Both the position numbers and the translations under genes were made by a program. The notes under the pieces are model-generated. The model was not told the origin of the DNA, did no database searches, and saw only the letters and a list, made by a program, of their open reading frames with translations. A DNA stretch of 64,000 nucleotides from Coprenecus sp902388455. Lineage in GTDB: Bacteria; Bacteroidota; Bacteroidia; Bacteroidales; UBA932. Position 1 is the stretch's first letter, and the number at the start of each line of letters is the position of its first letter. The stretch covers positions 124,001-188,000 of the forward strand of contig OZ007032.1 in NCBI GenBank assembly GCA_963931615.1, read 5' to 3'. Shown here in pieces: positions 34,907-44,823 of the stretch.

Positions 34907-35872
34907 ATGAAGAAAGTTTTGTTCATAATTCTGTGCCTGGTTCAGTTCTCCACATTCTCCGCGGAGGCTCAGAAGAGCATGGCCCTGGTATCAGTATCCG
35001 TCACCGATATGAAGAAAGCCCCGGACTATCAGTCCGAGACGGTCTCACAGGCCATGATGGGAACTCCAGTGGAGGTTACCGGCAAGGAAGGCTATTGGTA
35101 TTCGATAGTCACTCCGGAGGGATATGCGGGATGGACGACAGAACAGAACATATTCTTGATATCGGAAGAGGAGATGGAACGGTGGAAGCAGGCTGACAGA
35201 TTGATTGTCAAGGAATACTTCACAGTGGTTACAGCAGGGCCGTCGGATAGATCCGGAGTGCTCTCCGACTGCGTTATGGGCAATATAGTGGAACCGGACA
35301 GCGGACGGAGCAGTGAAAACGGTTATGTCCCGGTTGTCCTGCCTGACGGCCGTAAGGGATATGTTCCTGCCGGCAGTGTACAGAATCTGAGGCGCTGGAT
35401 GGAAGATGCCGCCGGACCTTCGGGGGAGGATATCGTTTCGACAGCCAACCAGTTTCTGGGCTTTCCCTACCTGTGGGGCGGTCTCTCTCCCAAGGGGGTG
35501 GACTGCAGCGGCCTCGTCAAGCTGAGCTATTTTCTCAACGGAATCATACTTCTGCGGGATGCCTCCCAGCAGATAGATACAGGAGATCCGCTGGACTACA
35601 GTGATATCCTTGGGAGTCTTCAGGCAGGAGACCTGGTGTTTTTCGGCCGGAGCGCTACGGATACGCGGGGACGCAGCGTAAGCCACGTGGGTATCTGCAT
35701 GGGGAACGGGATGATGATCCATTCGTCCCTGAGGGTGAGAGTCAATTCCTTGCTGCCGGGACGCCCCGATTCCTACACCAGCAAGAAGATAGTGGGAGCC
35801 TGCCGTATCCTCGGACATCAGGATACAGAGCCGGGGATAGTGACGGTTCTGGAGCATCCGTGGTATTTTTAG
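34907..35872 (+). CDS. SH3-NlpC/P60 peptidoglycan hydrolase
   Basis: A 321-residue secreted cysteine peptidase likely cleaving stem-peptide bonds in peptidoglycan. A signal peptide (to about residue 22, AEAQ) is followed by two bacterial SH3-like domains (about 25-85 and 100-160) and an NlpC/P60 domain. The catalytic residues are Cys200 in GVDCSGLVKLSYF, His260 in SHVGICMG and His272. The fold matches Bacteroides hydrolases with two SH3 domains. The upstream in-frame extension runs antisense through DUF4105 and is rejected. It is transcribed divergently from the DUF4105 operon. Confidence 0.93.
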   Translation: MKKVLFIILCLVQFSTFSAEAQKSMALVSVSVTDMKKAPDYQSETVSQAMMGTPVEVTGKEGYWYSIVTPEGYAGWTTEQNIFLISEEEMERWKQADRLIVKEYFTVVTAGPSDRSGVLSDCVMGNIVEPDSGRSSENGYVPVVLPDGRKGYVPAGSVQNLRRWMEDAAGPSGEDIVSTANQFLGFPYLWGGLSPKGVDCSGLVKLSYFLNGIILLRDASQQIDTGDPLDYSDILGSLQAGDLVFFGRSATDTRGRSVSHVGICMGNGMMIHSSLRVRVNSLLPGRPDSYTSKKIVGACRILGHQDTEPGIVTVLEHPWYF

Positions 35873-35910
35873 GAAAGTTAACAGTTTATAATTTATAAAT
35901 CGCGATTATC

Positions 35911-36192
35911 ATGAATTTAAGAGTTATCAAGAAAGACATCAACTACATGGTGGATGAGTTCGTTTCAGACGCAGTCATCAGCATGAGTTTCCACAATGAC
36001 AATGAGAAGGCCGAGCAGATAGTGGACCTTATCAACGAAGTTCTCGACCTCAGGGACGAGATGCTGTCCAGAGTCAGCCATCCTGAGGGAGACAAGAGAG
36101 CATATTACCGCAATCTTACCGACGAGCTGCTCAGCGCCCTCGATGTAAAATACGACAGTCTCAGTGCAATAGTGGCCAAGAAAGCCGAATAA
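35911..36192 (+). CDS. Small conserved-type hypothetical protein
   Basis: A 93-residue, signal-less and mostly alpha-helical protein (MNLRVIKKDINYMVDEFVSD; EKAEQIVDLINEVLDLRDEML; KRAYYRNLTDELLSAL). I do not recognise a characterised family. Its good coding character, its own ATG and its position 18 bases before guaB suggest that it is real and co-transcribed with guaB. The charged amphipathic helices point to a protein-binding role at most. Confidence 0.75.
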   Translation: MNLRVIKKDINYMVDEFVSDAVISMSFHNDNEKAEQIVDLINEVLDLRDEMLSRVSHPEGDKRAYYRNLTDELLSALDVKYDSLSAIVAKKAE

Positions 36193-36209
36193 TCATAGGA
36201 GCGGCCGTT

Positions 36210-37679
36210 ATGCAGATGTACACCAACTCACCTATAGTGGAGGGCCTCACTTTCGATGATGTCCTCCTCATTCCGGCCCACTCGGACGTGCTGCCCCGCG
36301 AGGTGGACATCACTACGAAGCTGACTAGGGAGATATCTCTCCATACCCCTATTGTATCCGCAGCCATGGATACCGTAACCGAGGCGGATCTGGCGATAGC
36401 CATTGCCCGTGAAGGCGGTATCGGAGTGATACACAAGAATATGCCCATCGAAGTCCAGATGGAGCAGGTGCGCAAGGTCAAGAGGGCTGAGAACGGAATG
36501 ATCTACGATCCCGTGACCATACGGGAGAACGCCACGGTCGGCGATGCCCTCAACCTCATGCACGAGAACCATATCGGAGGTATCCCCGTCGTGGACGCCC
36601 GCGGCATGCTCTGCGGCATCGTCACCAACCGCGACCTGCGTTTCCAGGACAACCCCAAGACTCCTGTATCCGAGGTGATGACCAAGGAGAACCTGATTAC
36701 CACCACCGACGGTACCAATCTCAAGGAGGCGACGGAGCTCCTGCGGCGCTACAAGATCGAAAAACTCCTCGTAGTGGACAAGGACGGCCGTCTTGCCGGA
36801 CTGATTACCTACAAGGACATTATGAAGATCAAGGACAATCCCACTGCCAGCAAGGACGCCAAGGGCCGTCTGCTCGTAGCTGCTGCAGTAGGCATCAACT
36901 CTGAGAGCATCCAGAAAGTCGAGATGCTGATGACAGTGGAGCCCGATGCCCTGGTCTTCGATACGGCGCACGGCCATTCCGAAGGAGTGCTGAGGGTCCT
37001 GAAGACAGTCCGCCAGAAGTTCCCCGACCTGCAGATCATCGCCGGCAACATCGCTACAGGTGAGGCCGCTAAGGCTCTGAAGGAGTGTGGGGTGGATGCC
37101 GTGAAGGTCGGTATAGGCCCCGGCTCCATCTGCACCACCCGTATCATAGCAGGAGTGGGCGTGCCCCAGCTTTCCGCAGTCATGATGGCCGCCGAGGCCC
37201 TGAAGGGTTCCGGCATCCCCATTATCGCAGACGGAGGTATCCGCTATTCGGGCGACATCGTCAAGGCTCTGGCCGCCGGTGCTGACACCATCATGGCCGG
37301 CTCGCTTTTCGCCGGAGTGGAGGAGTCTCCCGGAGAGACCATCATTCTCAACGGACGTAAGTTCAAGTCCTACCGCGGTATGGGCTCGCTCGAGGCCATG
37401 CAGCTCGGCTCCAAGGACCGCTATTTCCAGGACATGGAGGAGGATATCAAGAAACTCGTGCCGGAGGGTATTGTCGCCCAGGTGCCTTACAAAGGTACTC
37501 TTTCCGAGGTAGTCTATCAGCTCATCGGTGGTCTCCGCGCCGGAATGGGTTACTGCGGAGCGCATAACCTGGCTGAGCTCAAGAATGCCCGCTTCGTGCG
37601 CATCACTGCCGCAGGTATGGCCGAGAGCCATCCTCACGACGTAACCATTACCCGCGAGGCTCCTAACTACAGCAGGTAG
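36210..37679 (+). CDS. guaB: IMP dehydrogenase
   Basis: GuaB oxidises IMP to XMP with NAD+, the committed step of GMP synthesis. The 489-residue protein has LTFDDVLLIPAHSDVLP at the N-terminus. Two CBS domains are inserted at about 95-205, and the active-site loop is GPGSICTTRI with Cys308. IADGGIRYSGDIVKALAAGAD and the flap YRGMGSLEAM complete the core. The small hypothetical gene lies upstream and an envelope foldase set downstream. Confidence 0.98.
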   Translation: MQMYTNSPIVEGLTFDDVLLIPAHSDVLPREVDITTKLTREISLHTPIVSAAMDTVTEADLAIAIAREGGIGVIHKNMPIEVQMEQVRKVKRAENGMIYDPVTIRENATVGDALNLMHENHIGGIPVVDARGMLCGIVTNRDLRFQDNPKTPVSEVMTKENLITTTDGTNLKEATELLRRYKIEKLLVVDKDGRLAGLITYKDIMKIKDNPTASKDAKGRLLVAAAVGINSESIQKVEMLMTVEPDALVFDTAHGHSEGVLRVLKTVRQKFPDLQIIAGNIATGEAAKALKECGVDAVKVGIGPGSICTTRIIAGVGVPQLSAVMMAAEALKGSGIPIIADGGIRYSGDIVKALAAGADTIMAGSLFAGVEESPGETIILNGRKFKSYRGMGSLEAMQLGSKDRYFQDMEEDIKKLVPEGIVAQVPYKGTLSEVVYQLIGGLRAGMGYCGAHNLAELKNARFVRITAAGMAESHPHDVTITREAPNYSR

Positions 37680-37702
37680 TCCGGAGGATCCTACAGACCG
37701 AG

Positions 37703-38557
37703 ATGAGGAGGGTCGTCTGGATATTGCTATTGTCTTTAACTGTGTCATCCTGCCGTCTCTACGACACTCTTTTTAAGGGGGATGTAGTCGCAAGAGCCGG
37801 CAAGGATGTGTTATATCGCAGCGACATAGAACGCTTGGGCATCAATGGGTTCTCTCCGGAGGACAGTATCCGTATGGTCGAGCGTTATATTCATGCGTGG
37901 GCGAAAGACCGTCTTTTGCTGGATATGGCTGAAAGCCGGCTCTCCAAGGCTGACAGGGATGTGACATCCCAGCTGGAGGAATACCGTCGTCAGCTGCTGG
38001 TCTACCGTTATGAGCAGCAATATGTGGAGCAGCGCCTGGATACGGCCGTTTCGGAACAGGAGTACAGAGAGTATTACGACGCACATCCCGAAAGTTTCAT
38101 CACCCATGTGCCGCTTATACTCGGACAGTATATCAAGATAAGCGACAACTCTCCCAACCTCAACCCAATAAGGACATTGTACCGCTCCAGGGGAGATGAG
38201 GACCAGGACCGCCTGGCTCAGCTGTGTTATACTTCTGCAGAAAAGTATTGGGTGTTCAAGGAATGGATATCCCTGGATGCCATAATGGACGGTATCGGTG
38301 CCGACCTGTCGGAGATAGCCGGGATTCTGGACGAAAAATCCTATTTTGAAAGAAGTTATCTGGGCTATACATATCTCGTTTCAGTAGACAGTTATGTCCC
38401 ATCGGGGAGGGTCGCTCCTTACGAGTACTGCCGCGGCAGTATAAGGGACATGATTCTGAGCCGAAGAAAACAGGAACTTCTGATAAGTTTGGAACGAAAT
38501 CTGCTTAATGATGCCATAGGTTCCGAAAAACTGATAATTTATAAAGAGAAAAAATGA
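37703..38557 (+). CDS. SurA/PpiC-like lipoprotein (putative peptidylprolyl isomerase-type chaperone)
   Basis: A 284-residue lipoprotein (signal MRRVVWILLLSLTVSSC, lipobox Cys about 17, followed by RLYD without acidic residues). This suggests periplasmic rather than surface placement. The SurA_N-like helical region starts VARAGKDVLYRSDIERL and includes SEQEYREYYDAHPESF. The C-terminal part lacks a clear parvulin signature. It is probably a foldase or chaperone for outer-membrane proteins. The end overlaps the next gene by four bases (ATGA). Confidence 0.78.
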   Translation: MRRVVWILLLSLTVSSCRLYDTLFKGDVVARAGKDVLYRSDIERLGINGFSPEDSIRMVERYIHAWAKDRLLLDMAESRLSKADRDVTSQLEEYRRQLLVYRYEQQYVEQRLDTAVSEQEYREYYDAHPESFITHVPLILGQYIKISDNSPNLNPIRTLYRSRGDEDQDRLAQLCYTSAEKYWVFKEWISLDAIMDGIGADLSEIAGILDEKSYFERSYLGYTYLVSVDSYVPSGRVAPYEYCRGSIRDMILSRRKQELLISLERNLLNDAIGSEKLIIYKEKK

Positions 38558-39912
38558 AGATAAAGGCTGTGCTGGCGGCACTGACTCTTATGATTCTGCC
38601 TTTTGGCAGTCTCTCCGCCCAAAAGTATGATGGAGTCATAGATAAGACTGTAGCTCTGGTAGGTAACAGTATGATACTTCTCTCTCAGATAGAGACGGAG
38701 GTACGGATGATGCAGTTCCAAGGCTATGTCTCGGACCGTGACCTTCGTTGTGAGGTGCTCGAGAATATGCTTGTATCCAAGTTGTTCTATACTCAGGCAC
38801 AACTGGACAGTCTTACCGTCAATCAGGATATGGTGAATGCCGCCCTCAATGAGAGGATCAACAATATCCTCTCGCAGCTTGGAGGTGAGGAAGAAACTGA
38901 AGCGTATTTCGGCAAGCCTCTTCACAAGCTGCGTCAGGAATGGATGGACGTGTTCATGGAGCAGAATCTGGTACAGGAGATGCAGAGGACTGTGGCCGGC
39001 AAGGTTACGGAAGTGACGCCCAAGGAGGTCCAGCAGTATTACCGTAAGTTGCCGGAGGACAGTCTGCCGGTGATTCCCACACAGTACCGGTACAGTCAGA
39101 TAGTTCTCTATCCCGATGTTGACCGGGCGAAGATGGCTGTCAGGGAGCGCCTTCTGGAGTTCCGTCAAAGAATTCTGGACGGCGAGAAATTCTCATTGCT
39201 GGCTACCCTGTATTCCGAAGACGGCAGTGCAATGCGTGGAGGCGAGCTCGGCATGACATCCAAGTCGATGTTCTGGCCGGCATTCAGCGATGCCGCCATG
39301 GCTCTGAAGGAGGGCCAGGTGTCCCCGATTGTGGAGACTCCGGACGGTTTCCACCTTATTCAGATGATTTCCAAGAGGGGAGATATGTTCAATGCCCGTC
39401 ATATCCTGCTTAAGCCCCGTTATACGGAGGAAGACAGGGATTCTGCCTTTTTGCGCCTGGACTCTATCCGCAATGTTATCCTGGAGGACAGTCTGACATT
39501 TGAGCAGGCAGCATGGAAATTCTCCGAGGATATAAAGAGCCGTACCAACGGCGGTATGGTGGCTGATCCCAATACCGGAGCGCCTTTCTTTGATGTGGAC
39601 AGGCTTAAGCCCGAGGACTACAAGGTGCTGGAGAATATGAAGGAAGGGGAGATATCAGCACCATTTGAGTCAGTTGATGATGAGGGTCGAAGCGGCAATA
39701 CAGTCTATAAGATTGTCAAGCTGGAGAAGATTCGTCCTGCGCATACAGCTACGTTTGAGGATGATTTCAATGTATTGATGGATGTGGCTGCCAACCAGAA
39801 ATCCGTGGATGCGATAGAAGATTTCATCAAGGAGAAGCAGGAAACGACTTATATTGTGATAGATCCGCTGTTTCAGCATTGTGTTTTCAGGCGTGAGGGT
39901 TGGATAAAATGA
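38554..39912 (+). CDS. SurA-like periplasmic peptidylprolyl isomerase
   Basis: A 452-residue secreted foldase with signal peptide (to about 22, LSAQ). The SurA N-domain is VIDKTVALVGNSMILLSQIETEV. Two parvulin-like modules follow: about 170-275 with YSEDGSAMRGGELGMTSKSM and GFHLIQMISKRG, and about 278-390 with ARHILLKPR and FSEDIKSRTNGGMVADPNTG. It assists outer-membrane protein folding. It overlaps the preceding gene by four bases and the OstA-like gene by four bases, forming a tight translationally coupled trio. Confidence 0.92.
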   Translation: MKIKAVLAALTLMILPFGSLSAQKYDGVIDKTVALVGNSMILLSQIETEVRMMQFQGYVSDRDLRCEVLENMLVSKLFYTQAQLDSLTVNQDMVNAALNERINNILSQLGGEEETEAYFGKPLHKLRQEWMDVFMEQNLVQEMQRTVAGKVTEVTPKEVQQYYRKLPEDSLPVIPTQYRYSQIVLYPDVDRAKMAVRERLLEFRQRILDGEKFSLLATLYSEDGSAMRGGELGMTSKSMFWPAFSDAAMALKEGQVSPIVETPDGFHLIQMISKRGDMFNARHILLKPRYTEEDRDSAFLRLDSIRNVILEDSLTFEQAAWKFSEDIKSRTNGGMVADPNTGAPFFDVDRLKPEDYKVLENMKEGEISAPFESVDDEGRSGNTVYKIVKLEKIRPAHTATFEDDFNVLMDVAANQKSVDAIEDFIKEKQETTYIVIDPLFQHCVFRREGWIK

Positions 39913-41993
39913 GAGAGAGGACACTGCTGTTAGTATTATTGCTGACATTGTCAGTCCTGCCGGTGCGGGCTGGAGAAAAGGAGGATAGTGATGAAAGCAG
40001 GGATTCTCTGGTACGTCTTGTCATGGCTGACAGAGCAAGGCTGATTGAGATCGGCGGGAAACAGTACCGTAAGGTGGTGGGCGATGCAGTGTTTCTGCAC
40101 AACAATACCTATCTGTATTGCGACAGCGCATACTGGAATGTGGATGACGAATACATAGATGCTGTCGGTCATGTGCGGATTGTTCAGGAAAATACCGTAC
40201 TGACAGGGGACAGTCTGAAGTATGTGATTCCGCAGAATACGGCCAGATTCCGCGGACATCTCGTGGAATTGATAGATAGGGACAGCAATCTGTTGAGGAC
40301 CAATTATCTGGATTATAATACCAGAGACAGTATCGCTTTTTTCTACCGGGGAGGAGCCATGAAAGACCATGACGGCAATCTGATAGAGAGCCTTACCGGC
40401 AGATACCAGTCCAAGCTTGAGCGTTTTGATTTTGTCGGATCCGTCGAAATGTTTTCCGACTCCCTGTTTTTTGTCTGTGATACTCTGATTTACGATGCGG
40501 CAGGTGATATCGCTCATTTTTTCGGCAATACGCAGGGGTGGTACGATCTTAACTGCATATCATCCGGTAATGGACGGTATGTCCGTCAGGATGAGAAATT
40601 CTATTTTCACAGGAATGTGCACATTCTGACTGAGGAGCAGGAGGTGTGGTGCGATTCTCTGTTCTACGACAGATATGCCGATTACGCCCGCCTGCTTGGT
40701 AATGTACAGCTTCTGGATACTGTGAACAGTGCAATCGTTCTCGGAGGAGAACTGCGGTACTGGAATGAGCCGCGCAGGGCCGAACTGTACCGGGACCCGG
40801 CGCTCGTTCTGCTGCAGGAGGCAGAGGATGGGCCCCGGGATTCAGTATTCATGGCCAGCGATACGCTCATTTATTATACCATGCGGATGTGTGATGTGGA
40901 CAGTGTGATAGTGGATGCCGCCAAGCGAAGGTATGAGGAGGCATTGGTCGATCCTCTGGCTGAAAAGAAGTCTTCCGGCGGGGCGGGTAGCGGTTCTGCG
41001 TCCGGTGCGCCTTCGTCAGGAGCCAGAGCGGGAGGCAATGCGCCGCCGACCGGGGGAGCGGCTGCCGGTCCGGGCAGTGCGGCTGGTCCCGGTAATGCGG
41101 CGGGCCGGTCTCCCGGTACGCTTCCTTCGCCATGGCTGCCCGATGCTGATACTCTGTCATCCTCTATGCCGGAGATGCCGGCCGTCATGGACTCCCTTTT
41201 CGTAAAGGACTCGCTGTTTGTTCAGGATTCCCTTTCCTCGAGTGATTCTCTGGATGTCCCTCCTCCGCCGGATACGACGCAGGTCTCATTTGTGGAGGCT
41301 TACCACGATGTCCGTATTTTCAAGGAAGATATGCAGGTGCTGTGTGATTCCCTGCAGTTCACGTCCATAGATTCCATAGCCAGGCTGTACGTCAAGCCTG
41401 TTATCTGGTATGAGATAAAGAGCCAGATAACGGCGGACAGTATGCAGTTCCTCATCCGTAACGAGGTGCTTGACCGGGGATATCTGTTTTCCAATGCGTT
41501 TGTAATCTCTGAGGAGGAAGAGGGCAAGTTCTATCACCAGATTAAGTCTCCGGAGATGATAGGATATTTCGAAGGTAGTCAGATTTCCCGGTTCGATGCT
41601 CTTGGCGGTGTTACAGCTATGTTCTATGTGGCTGAAGATTCTGTTATTACGACCATGAATCAGAAAGAGTGCCGTCTGATGACGGGGCGTCTCAAGGACG
41701 GACAGCTCCAGAGAATACTGTATATGGAGAACGTCAAGAGCGATGCCTATCCTATCCGGGAACTTACATTGGAGATGAGCCGTCTGAGAGATTTCAACTG
41801 GACGCCTGAGCTGCGGCCTGCAACCCGTTTCGACGTGACGGCATGGCCTGTACGTCCATCGCGCAGGGAGGAGCTGATTCCTGCTTCTGATTTCCCGCGT
41901 TTTAGATATGCTGAAAAATATTTCGAGGGCTACATGAAAGGTATAATCCAGGAAATCGATGATAGAAAGCCCTTGATATGGGTGGCGCGATGA
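39909..41993 (+). CDS. OstA/LptA-like envelope protein with low-complexity linker
   Basis: A 694-residue secreted protein (signal MRERTLLLVLLLTLSVLPVRAG). N-terminal OstA-like beta-jellyroll repeats (about 45-335: GDAVFLHNNTYLYCDSAYWN, GHVRIVQENTVLTGDSL) resemble the LptA/LptD-N lipopolysaccharide-transport fold. A Gly/Ala/Pro/Ser-rich linker (about 355-408) and a Ser/Asp repeat (SLFVKDSLFVQDSL) interrupt it before a second OstA-like half (AYHDVRIFKEDMQVLCDSLQF). The likely role is LPS bridging or export. The ATG at 39909 overlaps the SurA-like stop; the TTG at 39900 is less likely. Confidence 0.85.
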   Translation: MRERTLLLVLLLTLSVLPVRAGEKEDSDESRDSLVRLVMADRARLIEIGGKQYRKVVGDAVFLHNNTYLYCDSAYWNVDDEYIDAVGHVRIVQENTVLTGDSLKYVIPQNTARFRGHLVELIDRDSNLLRTNYLDYNTRDSIAFFYRGGAMKDHDGNLIESLTGRYQSKLERFDFVGSVEMFSDSLFFVCDTLIYDAAGDIAHFFGNTQGWYDLNCISSGNGRYVRQDEKFYFHRNVHILTEEQEVWCDSLFYDRYADYARLLGNVQLLDTVNSAIVLGGELRYWNEPRRAELYRDPALVLLQEAEDGPRDSVFMASDTLIYYTMRMCDVDSVIVDAAKRRYEEALVDPLAEKKSSGGAGSGSASGAPSSGARAGGNAPPTGGAAAGPGSAAGPGNAAGRSPGTLPSPWLPDADTLSSSMPEMPAVMDSLFVKDSLFVQDSLSSSDSLDVPPPPDTTQVSFVEAYHDVRIFKEDMQVLCDSLQFTSIDSIARLYVKPVIWYEIKSQITADSMQFLIRNEVLDRGYLFSNAFVISEEEEGKFYHQIKSPEMIGYFEGSQISRFDALGGVTAMFYVAEDSVITTMNQKECRLMTGRLKDGQLQRILYMENVKSDAYPIRELTLEMSRLRDFNWTPELRPATRFDVTAWPVRPSRREELIPASDFPRFRYAEKYFEGYMKGIIQEIDDRKPLIWVAR

Positions 41994-42004
41994 TGTTTTT
42001 TTTG

Positions 42005-42012
42005 TACATTTG
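42005..42012 (+). promoter_or_regulatory. -7 box of the hut genes
   Basis: TACATTTG matches TAnnTTTG, 30 bases before the hutH ATG and directly after a T8 run. No -33 TTG at proper spacing. Confidence 0.5.
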
Positions 42013-42042
42013 TAAGTTATTCGACTATTTAATTACAAATGT

Positions 42043-43539
42043 ATGATACAGTTTGACATAGACATCCTTCAGCATTCCTTCGAAGACGTAAGGACCCTCC
42101 TCGATCCCGAGTGCCGTCTGCATCTGGGCGAGGCTTCACGCAAAAGAATTGAAAAGTGCCGTAACTATCTGGATGAGCGCATGAAGAGCCAGAAAGCCCC
42201 AATTTATGGAGTAACTACCGGCTTCGGCTCGCTGTGCAATGTGTCTGTGGACCGTGACCAGCTTTCCCAGCTCCAGAAGAATCTGGTGATGTCCCATGCC
42301 TGCGGGGTGGGGGACGAGGTGCGTCCCGAGATTGTCCGGCTGATGCTGGCCTTGAAAGTCAAGTCTCTATCTTACGGATATTCAGGCGTTAGGGTGGAGA
42401 CCGTGGAGAGGCTGGTGGACTTCTTCAATGAGGGAGTGATTCCGGTGGTATATCAGCAGGGCTCTCTCGGCGCGTCCGGCGACCTGGCCCCTCTGGCCAA
42501 TATGTGCCTGCCTCTGCTGGGGCTCGGCGAGTTTGACTACAAGAGCCGGAGATATCCCGGAAGCGAACTGGAGAAACTCTTCGGTTGGAAGCCTCTGACG
42601 CTGGCGTCGAAGGAGGGTCTGGCCCTTCTTAACGGCACCCAGTTCATGCTGGCCCATGCCGTATGGTGCCTGTGTCATGCAAAGCATATATCGGCGGCTG
42701 CCGACAAGATAGCCGCCGTCTCCCTCGAGGCCTTCAACGGCCGCAAGGAGCCTTTCACCCCCGGTGTGCATGTCGTCCGTCCTCATAAGGGACAGATCGA
42801 GACGGCCCGCGTCATCCTCGGTTATCTCCAAGGCAGCCAGCTCATCGACGGACCCGGCAAGGAAGTGCAGGATCCCTACTCCTTCCGCTGTGTGCCTCAG
42901 GTACACGGGGCGTCCAAGGATGCGCTCGGGTATGTGGAGAGCGTCTTCATGACCGAGGTTAACAGTGCTACCGACAACCCTACCGTCCTTCCCGACGAGG
43001 ACCAGGTCATCTCCGCCGGCAACTTCCACGGGCAGCCTCTTTCCATCACCCTGGATTTCCTGGCCATCGCCATGGCGGAGCTTGGCTCCATATCCGAGCG
43101 CCGTACCTACCAGCTGATTTCCGGCAAGAGGGGGCTTCCCTCCTTCCTGGTGGCCAAGTCCGGACTGAACTCCGGCTTCATGATTCCTCAGTACGCCGCT
43201 GCATCCATAGTCAGCCAGAACAAGCAGCTGTGTACTCCCTGCGTGGTCGATACCATCGATTCGTCCCAGGGTCAGGAGGACCATGTCAGCATGGGCGCCA
43301 ATGCCGCCACCAAATGCGTCAGAGTAATCGAGAATGTCGAGAAGATCCTCGGAATCGAGATGCTGAACGCGGCCCAGGCCCTCGAGTTCCGTCATCGCGC
43401 CGGTGCCGGCAAGTCCTCTCCCGTCATCGAGAAATTCTTCGAGGACTACCGCAGGACTGTGCCTTTCGTGGAGGAAGATACGGTGATGTACACCCGTATC
43501 AAGGATTCCATAGATTTTATTAAGAACGCAGAAATTTAA
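42043..43539 (+). CDS. hutH: Histidine ammonia-lyase
   Basis: HutH deaminates L-histidine to urocanate, the first step of histidine degradation. The 498-residue protein has YGVTTGFGSLCNVSV near residue 55. The MIO prosthetic-group precursor Ala144-Ser145-Gly146 lies in QGSLGASGDLAPLA, and SQGQEDHVSMGANA is near 407. It begins the hutH-hutI-ftcD run; the gap to hutI is two bases. Confidence 0.97.
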   Translation: MIQFDIDILQHSFEDVRTLLDPECRLHLGEASRKRIEKCRNYLDERMKSQKAPIYGVTTGFGSLCNVSVDRDQLSQLQKNLVMSHACGVGDEVRPEIVRLMLALKVKSLSYGYSGVRVETVERLVDFFNEGVIPVVYQQGSLGASGDLAPLANMCLPLLGLGEFDYKSRRYPGSELEKLFGWKPLTLASKEGLALLNGTQFMLAHAVWCLCHAKHISAAADKIAAVSLEAFNGRKEPFTPGVHVVRPHKGQIETARVILGYLQGSQLIDGPGKEVQDPYSFRCVPQVHGASKDALGYVESVFMTEVNSATDNPTVLPDEDQVISAGNFHGQPLSITLDFLAIAMAELGSISERRTYQLISGKRGLPSFLVAKSGLNSGFMIPQYAAASIVSQNKQLCTPCVVDTIDSSQGQEDHVSMGANAATKCVRVIENVEKILGIEMLNAAQALEFRHRAGAGKSSPVIEKFFEDYRRTVPFVEEDTVMYTRIKDSIDFIKNAEI

Positions 43540-43541
43540 AA

Positions 43542-44801
43542 ATGTCAATTTTTATAAAAAATATAAAAAAGCTTGTCAATGTGCGGGAGGCGGCTCCTTC
43601 TGCCCCGTTGCGGGGAGAGGAGATGCTGTCGCTTCCCTGTCTTGACGGCGCCTGGCTGCTGACGGAGGGAGACCGTATCTCCCGCCTCGGCAGGATGCAG
43701 AACCTCCTGCCGGAGGAACTGGAGGCGATGGAACGCTCTTCGGATGAGGTGATCGACGCTGAGGGCAGGATGGTGTTCCCTTCCTACTGCGACTCCCACA
43801 CCCATCTGGTCTATGCCGGCAGCCGCGAGATGGAGTTCATGGACAAGCTGCGCGGCCTCTCCTATCAGGAGATTGCCCGCCGGGGCGGCGGTATCCTCAA
43901 TTCGGTGGAGCTGCTGCACAATACCCCGGAGGATGACCTCCTGCAGCAGACCCTGGTCCGTGCGCATGAGATAATCTCCCTAGGCACCGGTGCGGTGGAG
44001 ATCAAGAGCGGCTACGGCCTCACCGTCGAGGATGAGGTCAAGATGCTCCGGGTCGCCCGCAGGGTGGAGGAGGAGACTCCGCTCAGGGTCCGCACCACCT
44101 TCCTCGGGGCCCACGCCGTGCCTGCCCGCTATAAAGGCAACCGGGAGGGATATGTGGATGAGATAGTCCGTGAGATCATGCCGGCCGTCGCCGCCGAGGG
44201 ACTGGCCGACTACGTGGATATTTTCGTAGAGGAGGGATTCTTCACTGTGGAGGATGCCTCCCGTATCTTCGAGGCCGCTGCTAAGTACGGCATGGTTCCG
44301 AAGGTGCATGCCAACCAGATGAGTTTTTCCGGCGGAGTGCAGGTGGGCGTGCGGTATGGCGCCGCCTCTGTCGACCATCTCGAGTTCACCGGCCCTGAGG
44401 AGTTCAGGGCCCTGCAGGGCGGCGGGACCATCGCGACGCTCCTGCCGGGTGCTACATTTTTCCTGGATATGGATTATCCTAAGGCGAAGGACATGCTGGA
44501 GTATGACCTGCCGCTGGCCATTGCCTCCAACTACAACCCCGGGTCCTGCCCCTCCGGTGACATGAAGTTCATGATGGCCCTGGCCATGATCAAGATGCGC
44601 CTGACTCCCGAGACAGTGCTCAATGCAGCCACTCTCAACGGTGCGTTTGCCATGGGGGTAGCCTCCGGATACGGAAGCATTACTCCCGGTAAGAAGGCCT
44701 CACTCTTCATTACCAAGAAGATACCCTCATACGAATTTGTTCCTTACAGCTTTACATCGCAGCTTATAGAGACAATAATACTGAACGGAAAAAATATTTA
44801 A
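43542..44801 (+). CDS. hutI: Imidazolonepropionase
   Basis: HutI hydrolyses imidazolone propionate to N-formimino-L-glutamate. This amidohydrolase-fold protein of 419 residues has the metal-binding CDSHTHLVYAG, FLGAHAVP, KVHANQMSFSGGV and the C-terminal NYNPGSCPSGDMKFMMALA motif. It is between hutH and ftcD on the same strand. Urocanate hydratase (hutU), needed between HutH and HutI, is not in the window. Confidence 0.97.
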   Translation: MSIFIKNIKKLVNVREAAPSAPLRGEEMLSLPCLDGAWLLTEGDRISRLGRMQNLLPEELEAMERSSDEVIDAEGRMVFPSYCDSHTHLVYAGSREMEFMDKLRGLSYQEIARRGGGILNSVELLHNTPEDDLLQQTLVRAHEIISLGTGAVEIKSGYGLTVEDEVKMLRVARRVEEETPLRVRTTFLGAHAVPARYKGNREGYVDEIVREIMPAVAAEGLADYVDIFVEEGFFTVEDASRIFEAAAKYGMVPKVHANQMSFSGGVQVGVRYGAASVDHLEFTGPEEFRALQGGGTIATLLPGATFFLDMDYPKAKDMLEYDLPLAIASNYNPGSCPSGDMKFMMALAMIKMRLTPETVLNAATLNGAFAMGVASGYGSITPGKKASLFITKKIPSYEFVPYSFTSQLIETIILNGKNI

Positions 44802-44823
44802 AACAGAAAAATAATTAACCGAC

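Noticed and set aside
36228..37748. A 506-codon open frame antisense to guaB
   Set aside because: guaB is complete and canonical on the other strand. The reverse frame is rich in His/Gly/Leu/Asp from complementing G+C-rich codons and matches no family.
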